In this document: positions 46,298 to 58,403 of the stretch, in pieces
How the letters are laid out: each line of letters begins with the position of its first letter
Numbering within the stretch: the stretch's first letter is position 1
From: Venturia oleaginea
Taxonomy: Eukaryota > Ascomycota > Dothideomycetes > Venturiales > Venturiaceae
NCBI GenBank assembly: GCA_013176395.1
Contig: JABMLP010000009.1
Location: 682,001-746,000 of the forward strand
Direction: 5' to 3'
DNA: 64,000 nucleotides
Program-made: the position numbers and the translations under genes
Notes under the pieces: generated by a model
What the model was told of the DNA's origin: nothing
The model's input: only the letters and a program-made list of their open reading frames with translations
Database searches by the model: none

Positions 46298-48751
46298 ATG
46301 TCTACAGCCTTCGATGTAGACATCATCGCGAGCAACCCCATTGAGGATGGACTAGATGAGTTTCGCCGTGTCTTGAAAGCGGGTCACGAGGGGATGGGTA
46401 TGCCTTTTGAAGCATCATCAGGTTCCAATTTCCTGCATACCGTCTTTACAAACCAACTGACCCAATATAGAGGCAAAGAATTTTGTAATCAAGCTATTAG
46501 TCTCATTGCAAAGTCTACCTGCAGCGGGAAAACTACGGTCGAGAACAGGTCGCGAAAGCCTGCGCGCAGATCTACTCCAGTTCGCATCCGTGGTAGTCTA
46601 GCGATTTTGACCTACAATCAGTTGTTCCTTTGCTTGAAGCAATCAATAGCCATGGAAACGATCACAAGGTTTGGCATGCCGTATTTGCGACAGTCACCCC
46701 AAAATCCACACCGCCAACGATATTCAACAAACTCGTCCTCGACACACCTATCAAATCCACTTCCTCCTCCCAGCGAGCCAGCAACGACCAGGCACACGAC
46801 GACATCGATGAGCGCATACTCCAAGAGATAAATGGTTGCGTCTACACGGATACTGAAGGCTTCTACAACAAGTACTTCGAGGACAAGGAGTGGTCAGTTG
46901 AGGCGGAGCAGATCGCTCAGGAAGCGAACCCGCGAATTGTAGATGGCCGCTGGACAGAATATCCACAAGTTCCGTCCCAGAATGCTTTTCTTAATTGGTT
47001 CTGGAGCTTTCAGCAGAGATTCTTAAAAGGAGGCCGCAGCACGTATTACGCGTCTCCAGACCTACCGCTAATCGGCTCCGACTGCAAGCGCAAGCCAGAC
47101 CTCTTTCTCGCCCCCTCCCACACTTCCAAGCACGGAAAGACATATCACTGGAAGGATGTACGGGTCCTCGGAGAACTAAAGCAAAGCGAAATTCGGGGAA
47201 AATACACAGGAATTGCTCAGCTTCTGCGGTCACGCACGAGAGGTATTTGCAAGCCAACCCACGCGTCTGTTCCTACACGGCTTCTTTGTTCGAGGGTCCA
47301 GCATGGAGTTGTGGATACTCGACCGATCTGGGCTATACAGCTGCGAGAAATTCAGCATCCACCAGTATCCATATCGTTTTATCAAGATTGTGGCCGGGTA
47401 TTCTCTGATCAGCGACCAAGAGCTGGGCGTGAACACCCATATCAAAGAGGACGAGATAGGCAAATACATTTTGTTCAAAGGAGACGGGAAGGAGAGGGAA
47501 GGACGCCTCTACTTGGAAGACAAACCTATCGCATCTCAAAAGGCGATAGTCTGCAGAGGAACGACCTGTTACCGAGCCAAGATGCCTGACTCAGAAGAGT
47601 GGAAATACGTGGTCAAGTTCGCATGGAGATCGGACAAGAGGCATTCGGAGGGACAACTTTTGAAGCTGGCCAAGGAAAGAAAGGTTTGGGGCGTGGCAGA
47701 GCTGTTTGGTCATCAAGATCTGGAGACAATACATGACTTCCGACAAGGACTCCAATTTGGGAAACCGAAAACATTTAGATCGGCCAGGAAAGACTCGATC
47801 AACCTGAGCCATTCGACAGCGCAAGGCAGCTTGCTGGCGAAAGGGCTAGGGATAAGCCTGACCAGCGCTTCATCTTCTGGACAGAAACGGAAACGGAGGG
47901 AAGGACCCCCAAACAGTCGCAAGCGATCAAAATCGGGCAGCCGCAAACGATCAGATATTGGAAGCCTGGTTAAAAAGCAGGTTGACCATGCAGCTGGAGA
48001 CAGCGAGCATGGCCCAGCAGAGCCAAACACGAACAGTCTCACGGCTCTTGATGAGGATGACGGGCTGTTCGAGAATTGGATATTCTCCTGTCTAGTCATT
48101 TCCCCTCCTGGACGAGCGATTCGCGAGTTCGCTTCTGTCTATGAACTGCTTGAGGCATGTCGCGATGTTATTAAAGGCCACAGATCCCTGTACTGCGACG
48201 GAGGGATACTCCACCGCGATATTTCAGAAAACAACCTCATCATTACGGAAATAAAACAGGAAGGAGACTCAAGAGGCAAGCTGATCGACTTGGATCTGGC
48301 GAAAGACCTTAATGAAGGGCCTAGTGGAGCGAGGCATCGTACTGGAACTATGGAGTTTATGGCTATTGAGGTTCTCGAAGGTAAGCCGCATACATACCGA
48401 CATGATCTAAAGTCGCTCTTCTACGTCTTTCTCTGGGTGGTCATTAGCCATCTCCAAAGGACTGGTCAAGGATTGCCAAAGCCAAGCCAGCTTCGAGACT
48501 GGTACCGGGGAAGCTACATTCAGATTTCGCACATGAAGAGAGCACATATGGACAAGAAGGCATTTAAAGGCATCACGGCGGAGTTTCCTCCAGTATATGA
48601 AGGCCTCATATTTTTGGCTGAAGAGCTACGGAATATTCTGTTTCCCATCAGTGAGGAGTCACTCTTCACAGGAACATATAGCGAATCGGACAAGCTGTAC
48701 CAGCCCATGATTGACGCGTTTGATCGAGCGATTGTAAGACACAAGGATTAG
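46298..48751 (+). pseudogene. FunK1-type fungal protein kinase, frameshifted
   Basis: FunK1 kinases are a fungus-specific expanded group of unknown role. The start MSTAFDVDIIASNPIEDG (46298) leads into a plausible N-terminal region. The coding frame then appears to step near 46530 (to RESLRADLLQFASVVV), near 46590 (to SSDFDLQSVVPLLEAINSHG) and near 47220 (from ELKQSEIRGKYTGIAQL to CGHAREVFASQPTR). No intron of normal size explains these steps. The last frame is intact to 48751. It contains MELWILDRSGLYSCEKF, a lysine-rich linker, the catalytic loop ILHRDISENNLI, KLIDLDLAK in place of DFG, and RTGTMEFMAIEVL. If the steps are real this is a pseudogene with an intact 500-codon 3' half. The last step looks like a single extra base. 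Confidence 0.75.
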
Positions 48752-51700
48752 ACTTGGAGATTCTTGAGCACTTTATAAATATACTCTGGGAAACTGCATG
48801 AATGTATTACACGTGATGTTTCTAATTATCTTTTCAAATTGAGTGGCAAAGACGTTGGGTGAAAGCAGAGTAACATTCTAGAGGCTTCGATCAAGCGGAG
48901 TGGGTAGGAAGATCCAACATCCCGAGATGACCCGTGAAACCGTCTTCTCTGAACGATTTGTTTGAAAATGATCAGATACATAATTTTTTGTCACTTGCCA
49001 GACCGAACTATCAAATCAGGCTCGACCACAACACATCTGCCTGCGGTTAAGAGATGCATGGGCGCGGGGGGTCCGTTTTAACCGCCGCGCGCCTATATGC
49101 ATGCAGGCTTGAAAACATGAAATCGAGAAATCAACAATCGTACAATCGTAAAGTTGAATTTCGGGTTTTGTCACTCTTTTCCCCCAAAACCTATGGCCGT
49201 GCGTGGAAAGCAGCTTGGGTGGTTGCGTTGATATACTCTCCGAGATACATTCGAAGCCTCATCCGGCCGGATCGGCATAGGATAGAGAGATATTCTAGCT
49301 GAAAAGGTCGATATATAAACCAGGTATTCCATTCTCTTAAATTCAAGCTTGCTGGGATGGCCAAGTCTGAGATAATAGCTATCAGGTAGATTTTCAGCCT
49401 TGCTCCGATTCCGGGCTTTCGATAGCAATTGTCTCCCAAATATCTGTACCCTTGATAGCTTGATATTTTCTAGTGTATTGCTTATGCCTCTTCCATGTGT
49501 TCTTACCGTTCCAGGATTCTAGGATGTATTCGCGAGGTTGGCAATTTTGGTTCTGCAAAGAATTTGTTAGCCGGTGAATGAAATGGTCTGGATCATCACA
49601 TCGATGATTACAAAGGCGCTGATTGAGAGGGGTATTCAATGAGCGAACCAAGAAAAAGCGTAGGCTAGGCTGATAGCTAAGTTGGTTCAGCCTCGCGGTA
49701 TACGTCGACACCGGTTCCGATCATTGGTTCGCAAATTCGAGTGTCGTGTCTTTTAGACATTATATCCAGTAGACACACAATGATCACAGCAGTACAAGAT
49801 CTGGACCCCACGATTTGACTTGTGATCCAGTCCATCTGTTGATCAATGCTCTTGGATGTGGACCACAATTGGGCAACCAGACCATGCGGAGAAGTCTATA
49901 CGGCGGTGAGAACAACTGTTCTATCCGCAATGCAAACCGTAACTTTGTCTGATACACAACATTTTAGTGTTCCAATTAAGGAATGATACATAGGCATCAA
50001 GAAACAGTTCCCTTTTATTATTTTATGTGTATCATGACTTTGAGTCATAAACTGATGAGTACCATTCCACCTACCGTCGTACACGGGGTCTCGAATTCCG
50101 ATATCCCGTCCGCGAAAACTTATGTTTCGCGGTCATCAATAAGCACTGGCGATTGGTGAACAAGATGGGTCGATGGTGTGATAGTTGAATGCGTGTCAGA
50201 TTGGCGTCTCATTGTGGCTGTGGTTGATACGATCGACTAGTTAAGGAAATTCAACCATTGTAAGAATTGAGATGCTCTGTATCATAGCAATCTGGTGTAT
50301 GGACGATACATGTCATCCCGCTAGTACCTGTCCGGGTATTTCTTGATCCAAGCAACGTAGAGCGCTATTAGAGCAGGACTATGCATTTGCGATGCCATTG
50401 CCCTCCCACGAATCAGTCCAATCGCAGTAGCCAGCGAGGGTTGGCCGATTGGCAGCCCTTGCATAGCTCTTAAACGTGGTGCCATCTACTGCTTCAAGAC
50501 CAGAGGTACCGCATGGTTTTCTCTCGTGCATAAATGCACCATAGCGAACGGCGGAGCTAGACCCGTCAGTCCTGCAACTCATCGAATGTCCGGGATGATC
50601 GCATGAAGATGCGGACAGGGATGAAGAGGATGTTTCGAGAAAAGTAAAAGGAACACTGGGCTTAAGCTTGAAGGAAAGTCAACGTCTAACGGTGACACGT
50701 CTCCCTAGAAGTTGTGTTGTTGTATCTATCTTATCATCCCAACTTCTCCGTTACACGGCACCCTCTGCGAGTGTAGACTGCGCACAGCCGTGTACTAGCT
50801 AGAATACACCATCTACATGGTACACACTCCTGCGACAGGCCTACATCCCGAGCCCATGCCTCAACAATTCCCACACAATCCAGTGCTGCGAAGGGAGGAG
50901 GAAAAAAAGAGGGAAGAGGTTGGTTGCGAAGGGAGATAAGAAGAAGGCTGCCCATGGATTTCTCAGAAAAGACTTCTGGAATCGCCCAGCCTATCAGAAT
51001 CATACCTTCGCCCCGCCAATTGGTATTGCGAACTCCAAAGGGCGGCCTCGCGCCTACATATGTAGACCAACCCGCATAGTCACACAGTGGAACAGTTTCA
51101 AACCAAATGAAAGACATCCGATGGTAGGCCCCCCGCGTTGGCATGTAAATCGAAGAGGGCTAATTTGATCTCCTTATCTTCTTGCATGCATGTAAGGCGG
51201 AAAGGTTGCCTTTTTTCCCCCGTCGGCATGCATCGCCGGAACAGTGCATGTGGAACGATATTGAATTAAATCATGCGTTCGAGTAGCGGTGAAAATGCGC
51301 TTGGCTGGATTACAAAGGGGAAATAACAGATGGCACGATTGTTCTGGGCGATGCGTTACAATTGAAATAAGTTATGCTTTTATGGCATGTTTGTTGTCGA
51401 AATACTAAGCCACTTGGACCATGGTTCTCGTTTGGGCAGATGTAGAAAGCAGTTTGTAAATCTTTGTTGTTAGCAGGTACAGAAATTGTAAAGGAAAGAT
51501 GGTTGAATGCATCAATCAGCCTTGTCCAGAGCGAGAACAGCAAAGGTGAGGGATTGGATACAACCATAACAGGCTTCTGCTAAACCATTGATAGACTTCT
51601 GATCGAGCTCTACCCATCTCGCTCTTCGTCAAATATTATCATAAATCTGCCAACGCATTCCTGTCGAAAGCGTTTCGTCCACGTCGAACCCAATTCTTCA

Positions 51701-53019
51701 TAACCCAGCCCAACTAGACAGCGATTTCATCGCCAGCTAGCCAACGCTAATACGTAGACAATATCATGCACATACATAGGTTCGAGAATATTCATCCACA
51801 CATAAACCCATACGCCCGCCTCACCCAACGGTATTCTCTAGCGCGTCATCCACCCGGAACAGCTGTACTCCATGTACGACACCAGCCGTGGTACAAAGCA
51901 CCATGGCACGACAAAAACATCGATTGCCTTCCGCGTCCTAAAACCGAGTGACACGACATCCGATAACTAGCCCTCGTTTAGCCACGAGAGTTCCACCACG
52001 GGGATAGATAGGCTAATCTGACATCACGAGCTCAGAACACCCCGGGCTCAGGGGCGGCCTCTTTATTGATATATATATAATCGGGATTGGCGTGACACAC
52101 ACCTCTCCAAAAGAAAACGTTCAGATAGATGAAGAAGGATAGATACATGTACAGGTAAATAGGCAGCAACACATAAAATGAGGCGGAACTCTCGAGTTTT
52201 GGGCCGCAATTTTGTTCAGCCTTGGTGACTGGCTGGCTGGCTAGTCTATGCATTGTTTACGCCTTGGTTATGAGTTGATAGGCGGGGGGTCTTTGGTCAT
52301 ACGCTGGCGGTGCGTCTTGTGTGTGGCATGTGGCCATGTTTAGTGACGAAATTATTTGGATGGATGGGTGGATGATGCTGTGGTTGTGAGTTGTACACTT
52401 TGTATGATTTTGAGCTTGTGGGCGCGGGTAAGGCGGATGTGATGAGTTTGAATTAATTTAGGGAAGGAGATAGAATTGTGGAAGTTTGGTAATGGAAGAT
52501 ACTGTTTTATGGGATAATTATTGCATACCGTCATGAATAGTAAGGATGAAAGTGAAGATGGCCGGATGTTGAAGCTTCAGTCTAAACGTTTTAATTAGAA
52601 TAGTCTATGGATTCTCCATTTAGAACTGAACTTACCTAACGATCCAGTCATATATTGCGAAGTGCATAAGAGACCTTGCAAATCAAGTACCAAAATCGAC
52701 AAGTTAAACAGCCAAAGGGTTCGCGTTCCGCAACCAGCCAAAAGAGGCCGCTGTTTCGCACGAGTATTTTGAGAAATGCGGACGCCGACTTTAGTGTGCT
52801 TTCATAACCTATGAGTGTACTAAAATTTAAGCCATAAGATTGTCTATTCGGTGGTTGTGCTGGATGCCTGGAAGAAGCATAAACAGTCATTTCGTAAGAC
52901 ACGATACAGAGATGGCGGTAATGTAAGCATCGCGCAAGGGTGAGAACCAGCCGGCCTCAATAGTCCTGTTGGAAGACTGGGCGTAACGCAGTAGTACTTA
53001 AGCACAGAAGGGCATCTTA
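48752..53019. other. gene-poor 4.3-kb stretch
   Basis: No recognisable gene family. Frames here are short and lack domains; the best (50734-51144 minus, 50379-50582 minus) have no ATG-plus-homology support. Small structures seen are a strong hairpin at 50110-50132 (CCGCGAAAAC-TTAT-GTTTCGCGG) and a short AT run near 52070. The stretch may hold unrecognised lineage-specific small genes. Confidence 0.4.
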
Positions 53020-53133
53020 TTCTCACCCATGGCTTCTGGCAGTTCTCACCCATAGCTTCTGGCAGTTCTCACCCATAGCTTCTGGCAGTTCTCACCCATA
53101 GCTTCTGGCAGTTCTCATCCATAGCTTCTGGCA
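53020..53133 (+). repeat. 23-bp tandem repeat, about 5 units
   Basis: The unit TTCTCACCCATAGCTTCTGG plus CAG repeats head to tail from 53020 to ~53133. Unit 1 has GGC instead of AGC and the last unit has CATCCAT. All other units are identical, so the array is young or actively homogenised. It ends 290 bp before the start of the Est1-like gene. Confidence 0.9.
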
Positions 53134-53422
53134 CTTTTTTCTTTTGCAGACTCTTGCCCTTCAGTGATGGACGACTGCGCAAGCTAAATGATCCTCAGAT
53201 ATCTGATAAGACATTCATGTGAGTTGCATCGGAACCGAGCTCGCGCAGCCAAGTGATCATCGGCCGCGGCCTCAGCTGGGGGCGGCTTAGTGGAGGCAAT
53301 TACTCTAGGGGGGCTGGCTGACGAAACCCGCCCAGAATTTAGATGGCCCCGGGCCCCACGTATAAACTAGTGAGGCCGCCAGCAACTTCATCCACGACGC
53401 GCAGGACTCACCGTCAGCACCA

Positions 53423-56400
53423 ATGTCATTCGATGCCCGCTACGTAGCTCACTTGCGCAAGCGCGCAAGAGATGTCAGTCCATCCAACAGACTGGGGAAA
53501 TGCCCACTTTGTAGTCAACATATTCGAGCCGGCGACCCGAATTCTTTTTCGCTGCATCTGAACCAAGCTCACAGCGACGCCATTGACCAGCTGTCGAGGG
53601 ATCCCAAATGGAACCTGGACACTTGGAAATCCGGTCTAGAGTTACTTTGGATACATTCAACGTGAGCAGAGTCTAATCAGGAAGTCTTGGTGCAAGCACT
53701 GATTAACAATAGCACCTCCAACAGAGCGATAGCAGCATCAACCTCATCATCTGCTCCCCAGGCAGCCGGATTCCGACCTGATGGCGACCCTGGGGGAGGC
53801 ACCAACCAACGCTCAGCATTTCCGCCCGATGGAACCCTGCCTCTATCTTCGACAAAAACTCATGACCAAGAAGAACAAACAGGCTCACCGTTCAGAGGCC
53901 ACCACTTCAACGACCAAGGGCAGTTGCTATCTCGTCAGTTATTCAATCCCGTTAGCGAGACATCGACAAGCCAAGCGACCTTCACTCCCCATTCTTTCTC
54001 AAGTACCCCAGGAGCTCAACTCACTTCCTCCAGTCGCAATGTCAGCAGACCGCCGAGTGATCGAACTGGTCGAAGTATCTCACATGATACCGCGTCACAG
54101 TCCAGTCGGTCGCTGGGAGGTATTTCGATGCCCATCGATCCTCGCTACCCAGATATGCTGATGCAACCCGACTGCCGCCCCATCCCCCACGAGCAGTTGG
54201 CTGCTGAGGTGAAGTCCATCTACGCTGGCTTGACGATGATGGAGTCGAAATGCATCCACGTTGTCCGTGCTCAGGCATCGGCCATGCGCAACGCAGACAG
54301 CAGCCAGAGGCCCAGAATCAGATTAGCTGACGATCATTGGCAAGCATTGATTGCGCTCCACCGCAGGCTTTTATACGAACACCACGACTTCTTTCTAGCG
54401 TCTCAGCATCCTTATGCGTCGCCTGCTTTGAGACGACTCGCTGCCAAGTATTCGATGCCGAGTCGCATGTGGAAACACGGCATTCATGCCTTTCTCGAAT
54501 TGTTGAGACTCCGTCTTCCAGATTCGCGAGAGTTCATGATGTCCTTCGTTTACACCGCCTACCAGATGATGTCTTTGCTCTACGAGACGGTACCGGCCTT
54601 TGAGGACACCTGGGTTGAATTCTTGGGAGACCTTGGTCGCTACCGTATGGCGATCGAGGACGAAGACATCAGAGACCGTGAGATCTGGACTGGAGTTGCA
54701 AGGTTCTGGTACAGCAAGGCCGCTCATCAGTCTCCTGATGTTGGGAGATTGTACCACCACCTCGCCATTCTCGCTCGACCCAATGAACTCCAGCAACTGT
54801 ACTTTTTTTCTCGCTCGCTGATCTCCACTCAGCCATTCCATAGCGCGCGAGACTCCATATTGACGCTCTTCGATCCAATCATGGCGGGGCAGGGGACTTC
54901 GTCTTCGCTTATCGCGACAATCGACACGAACTTTGTCAAGATCCATGCCATTCTTTTCGGAAAAGAAGAACTGGAACAATACGAAACGCTTCGAGAATCC
55001 TTTCTTGGCGCTTTGGATGCCCACATTGGGCGTGTCACCGTCAAATGGCGTGAGCAGGGAGCTTATGTCATGATCGCAAATATCGGTGCCCTTTATGATT
55101 ATGGAACTGAGTCGCCTTTACGACGCTTGTTTGAGCTCGGCTATGCCAAACTTGAAGCGCCTGGAGACCCTCATCCCTCCGATTCAAGTGCTCCGCGCTC
55201 GGAATCAACTAATGCGATGATCGCCCCGTTTCCCAAACCTGACTCTTTCTCCGTACTTGCGTATAGTTATGCTATTGACCTGACAGCCCTTACTTCGCAC
55301 ACTGTCTTTCAAAGGATCGGTGACAACAACATCGTCCCTTTCGCTCATGTTCTGCTTTCGTTCTTGCTCTCACTTGATTCCCTACAATCATTTGACTTTC
55401 ACCTCGAGGGGAAATACGTCGCAGGCTCTCTTATGAGCGCTATACCTTGGAAAGATATATGCTCCTTCCTCAATACGTTGGTTCGATCTATGCAACCTCC
55501 CCCGCACTTTGAAAGCGTGCGATTTATACGCCCCCAGCAAGGTGATGCTCGTCCGTTGCCTGAAGATCATTTGATACGTGGTCAACTTTGGAGTCACAAA
55601 TACTTTCCAGATGATTGGTTCAGAGAGAGCGAGGTTGATGACGAGGAGCGCTCAATCGAGTACGCCTCCACCGTGCGTGTTCGAGCTGAGCGTGTTTTGT
55701 GGATCGCTTTCCGATTGGCCTCAGTAAGTTGAACCATATGGATTCACTGCCAGGACTAACCTGTCGCAGTCAAGCAAATGGATTCATTACGACGCAGAGA
55801 AAAAAGAATGGACCGCAATTGCTCAGGGGAACGAAGCAAATGCTTCTCCCTCGCTCGTCCCGTCCCAAAAATTTCCGTTCCCTACACTTCCTGAGCCCAA
55901 AGACGACATCATGACAGATGCTGATTCAGGTTACACGTCTGACGAGGATTCAACTGAAATGAAGACTCTGAAGAAAGAATTTCCTCCACAACATCGACTG
56001 GGCCTAGAATCTTCGAAGCTGCACGTTCCCACTGGCAATCCTGCAGCCGCTGCAGGCACAATCTTACAGCGAAATTACACAGTACATATACCATATACTT
56101 TGAACTGGTTGCTAGATACATCTGCTGACGATTCTTTTAGGTAATGGTATGTGACAGAGCACTGTTGTTGAAAGATCGTGATGTTTTTGAACTCCTCGTC
56201 GAGACGGAATGGAACGTTGTTGTACCACACCAAGGTACGTCTGACCTGGTGCTCATCTTTCACTATAGGACTCCAGTTAAACAAATCGCAGTGTTTGCGG
56301 ACCTGTCGACTCTGGCGAAAACCATGGCCCCTGACTCAGCGGCCGCTGAGAAGGCGCTGAAGAGCGTCAAAGGTGCTTACAGTCGTCATAGTAACATTCG

Positions 56401-56797
56401 TATCCTTAACGCAATCGGTGAGGATATCACAAAACATCACCTTGCTTCTGAGAGTCCCGGTACGCCAGACAGCAACAGTCCAGTGGGTTCAACGACCAGC
56501 CCAGATGACAAGGAAGATGATCTTATTGGAGTCACGCGCAGAGCTACCGACCTTAACAGCCACGACAAACCCAATGATGTCGCAGAAGAGACCCGCTCTG
56601 CTGTCTTGTTGACGGACGATCGCCTTACTAGAGTACGTGCCAGGACACTGAAGGTAGCATCCCTGGCACCCAGCATGCTTCGGAGGATACTTTCCACTGC
56701 GAGGTCAAGGATTAGGTCAGCGTCCCAAGTATCCGCAACCTCGGACCACACTGGAGATGGAAAGCCAGATCCTGAACCCATGAAGATTTCTTCATGA
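53423..56797 (+). CDS. Est1/SMG7-like protein with N-terminal zinc finger and PIN-like C-terminus
   Basis: Four exons (53423-53661, 53725-55723, 55770-56081, 56141-56797; introns 63, 46 and 59 nt) give 1,068 aa, with no frame problem. Residues ~25-50 form a C2H2-like finger (CPLCSQHI...HLNQAH). A Ser/Thr/Pro-rich linker follows. The middle carries an Est1-type DNA/RNA-binding helical domain: DDHWQALIALHRRLLYEHHD, IWTGVARFWYSKAAHQSPDV, then GRLYHHLAILARPNELQQLY. This is the signature region of Est1/Ebs1/SMG5-7 proteins of telomerase recruitment and nonsense-mediated decay. The last exon starts VMVCDRALLLKDRDVFELLV, then ETEWNVVVPHQ, as in PIN nuclease domains, but the usual DTN is DRA and later acidic residues are not obvious, so it is probably inactive. 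A C-terminal charged tail follows. The apparent stop near 56142 is inside the third intron. Confidence 0.8.
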
Positions 56798-57404
56798 ACT
56801 TAAACTGCCTTGAATTTGGTTTCTTATCTTCCAATTTCAGTTCATAAACTTGTATTTGGTGCATGTTTTCGTGTCATCTTACCGAGCGGATTCATGAACA
56901 CATTTTGGTCTACCAACTCCGGCCTTTGCGCCTCCTGTCAACGCTGCGGTATCATCGGATTGCATCTTTGCCGGACCCAGGTATAAGGCAAACAGGAACA
57001 ATTGGATATGCTACGAATGAACTGCACTTGTTGCCATATTGTAGGGTGCCTTGCGCCTTGGCCGTGGAGAACGAGGAAAGAAAGTGCCCGATCTGTGGAC
57101 GTCGAGAGCGACGGATATGGCCAACGTGGTGTGAAACAAACAGGATACCATAGTTTCTCCTTCTCTTAGTCCGACTGTACCCTACAGTTTTGATAGGTCT
57201 GCCTGTCCACATGGTCCATTCGTTATGTTGATTGTGTTTGCTTGTCGTTAGCCAGGGAGAAGGAAGATTGAAAAGTGAGAGGCCGGAATTTGGGCTTTTT
57301 CTTGCTTATACGCCGATGATTGCTCCTCCCGGTGGCCTTTGTCTCTTTTACTTCTCTTCAGAAAAACAGTCGTCAGCAAAACCACTTGGCACGACCAACT
57401 CATG
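56798..57404. other. gene-free stretch, 3' side of transposon copy C
   Basis: No supported gene. Searched by eye for the missing second inverted end of copy C (TAACGTATTCCACC type); none found. Confidence 0.4.
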
Positions 57405-58316
57405 TTACGACTCTTCAATTTTATCGCTATCAACAATAGATTCCAAGTCTGTCGTGCTGCTATCTGGTTGAGAAGATATCTCAATATCCTTTTTACACGT
57501 TCGCACATTGTGCCCAGTCGCGCCGCAGTTCCCAAAGCGCCATTGAGTTGGTCGGGCTGTTTCTTGACCACTACTACTACGAGCATTCTTTGATCCCTGA
57601 GGCGCAACAGACGCCTCAGCAGCTACCCGCGCTGCTGCAGTCCCATACTCCATAGTACTACCTTGCTGGATCCGCTTTCTTTTACGCGATTTTCGCTTCG
57701 TCATTACCGCCAATTGCTCTTCAAGCTCGTGGTTTCGTGCAACAAGTAGGGCGTTCTGGTGCAGCATCAATTCAGCGCCTTTGACAAGCTGTGAAAAGCC
57801 TGCCTGCGCAGTAACTGGTGACCGAGTAAAAGACTCGCTTACGAGCTTGGATTGGGATCCAAATTCATGAGTATTGCTTGGAGTCTTTGGCTGCCACGGC
57901 GTTTCTAGGAGACGGGGTTCTGGCGGGGTACGTAGCCGTAGATTGAAGGCTACCTTGAGCTCATCTGAGCGCGTTACGAATCTCTCAGCCCAGTTTTTGC
58001 CTACTGGCTCTCCACCGCGTATACCCAGTAGTTTATCCGCCATATCTGCCACCTCACACAGCCGGGGCGCAAATCCTCGCGAATTGAGGTCGAAAATGTA
58101 TTGGATAAGCGTTTGCTCCTCGGTAAGGGTAAGTTTCCGACCGTTTGGTAGTTTTTCGAGGATAAATGGGACTCCTCGGGCGCGATCAGAGAGGTTCTGG
58201 TGTTTAACGTTAAAGGCGCGTGCAGCAGCCCGTTGGCTTCGGAATTGGCTGGCTTGGAGGGCAAGCTGAAGTCTCCCTTCGTGTTCAAGTAATAACGAGT
58301 TGTGTTGTTGAGACAT
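57405..58316 (-). CDS. pogo-derived DNA-binding protein lacking the DDE core (copy C)
   Basis: 303 aa from the ATG at 58316 (MSQQHNSLLLEHEGRLQ), chosen because it matches MPQQHEK of copies A and B; an earlier alternative start would run through the inverted end. A psq-like HTH (RAAARAFNVKHQNLSDRARG) is followed by a CENP-B HTH (LTLTEEQTLIQYIFDLNSRG, GKNWAERFVTRSDEL). The frame then goes from KVAFNLRL directly to RTPPEPRLLETPWQPKTP, which in complete relatives lies after the catalytic domain, so none of the three DDE residues is present. The C-terminus has a coiled helix (ALLVARNHELEEQLAVMTKR), a basic run and a knuckle in which the first Cys is lost (FGNCGATGHNVRTC). It is strongly diverged from A/B yet open throughout. 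Confidence 0.8.
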   Translation of the reverse strand: MSQQHNSLLLEHEGRLQLALQASQFRSQRAAARAFNVKHQNLSDRARGVPFILEKLPNGRKLTLTEEQTLIQYIFDLNSRGFAPRLCEVADMADKLLGIRGGEPVGKNWAERFVTRSDELKVAFNLRLRTPPEPRLLETPWQPKTPSNTHEFGSQSKLVSESFTRSPVTAQAGFSQLVKGAELMLHQNALLVARNHELEEQLAVMTKRKSRKRKRIQQGSTMEYGTAAARVAAEASVAPQGSKNARSSSGQETARPTQWRFGNCGATGHNVRTCKKDIEISSQPDSSTTDLESIVDSDKIEES

Positions 58317-58396
58317 AATCAGATAATGGGGGAAGTGGTAGTCTTGGCATATTTTGGCGGGTTGGGTGGTGTGGCGGTTCGGGTGGTGGAATACGT
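57405..58396 (-). mobile_element. pogo-derived element, copy C, one end only
   Basis: The right end is present: reverse-complemented it reads ACGTATTCCACCACCCGAAC followed by CGCCACACCACCC, with TA outside at 58397-58398. This resembles the ends of copies A, B and D (ACGT, then TTCAC or similar, then CCACC-type repeats). The opposite end is not recognisable beyond 57405, so the element is truncated there or diverged. Confidence 0.65.
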
Positions 58397-58403
58397 TATA
58401 CAT

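Noticed and set aside
49670..49745. tRNA-like A box (TAGCTAAGTTGG) and B-box-like GGTTCGCAAATTC
   Set aside because: Acceptor and anticodon stems do not pair and the B box is poor.
50048..50120. Hammerhead-like words CTGATGAG and CGAAA
   Set aside because: No stem II or flanking helices can be drawn; the CGAAA is part of an unrelated hairpin.
50379..50582. 67-codon minus-strand ORF with four Cys
   Set aside because: Could be an exon of a secreted protein, but no signal peptide exon or family could be found.
50734..51144. 136-codon minus-strand ORF
   Set aside because: Cys/Trp-rich by chance translation; no homology and no start or splice support.
56082..56142. Stop splitting the Est1-like gene in two
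   Set aside because: It sits within a 59-nt intron (GTACAT...TTTTAG); splicing gives NYTVMVCDRA in frame.
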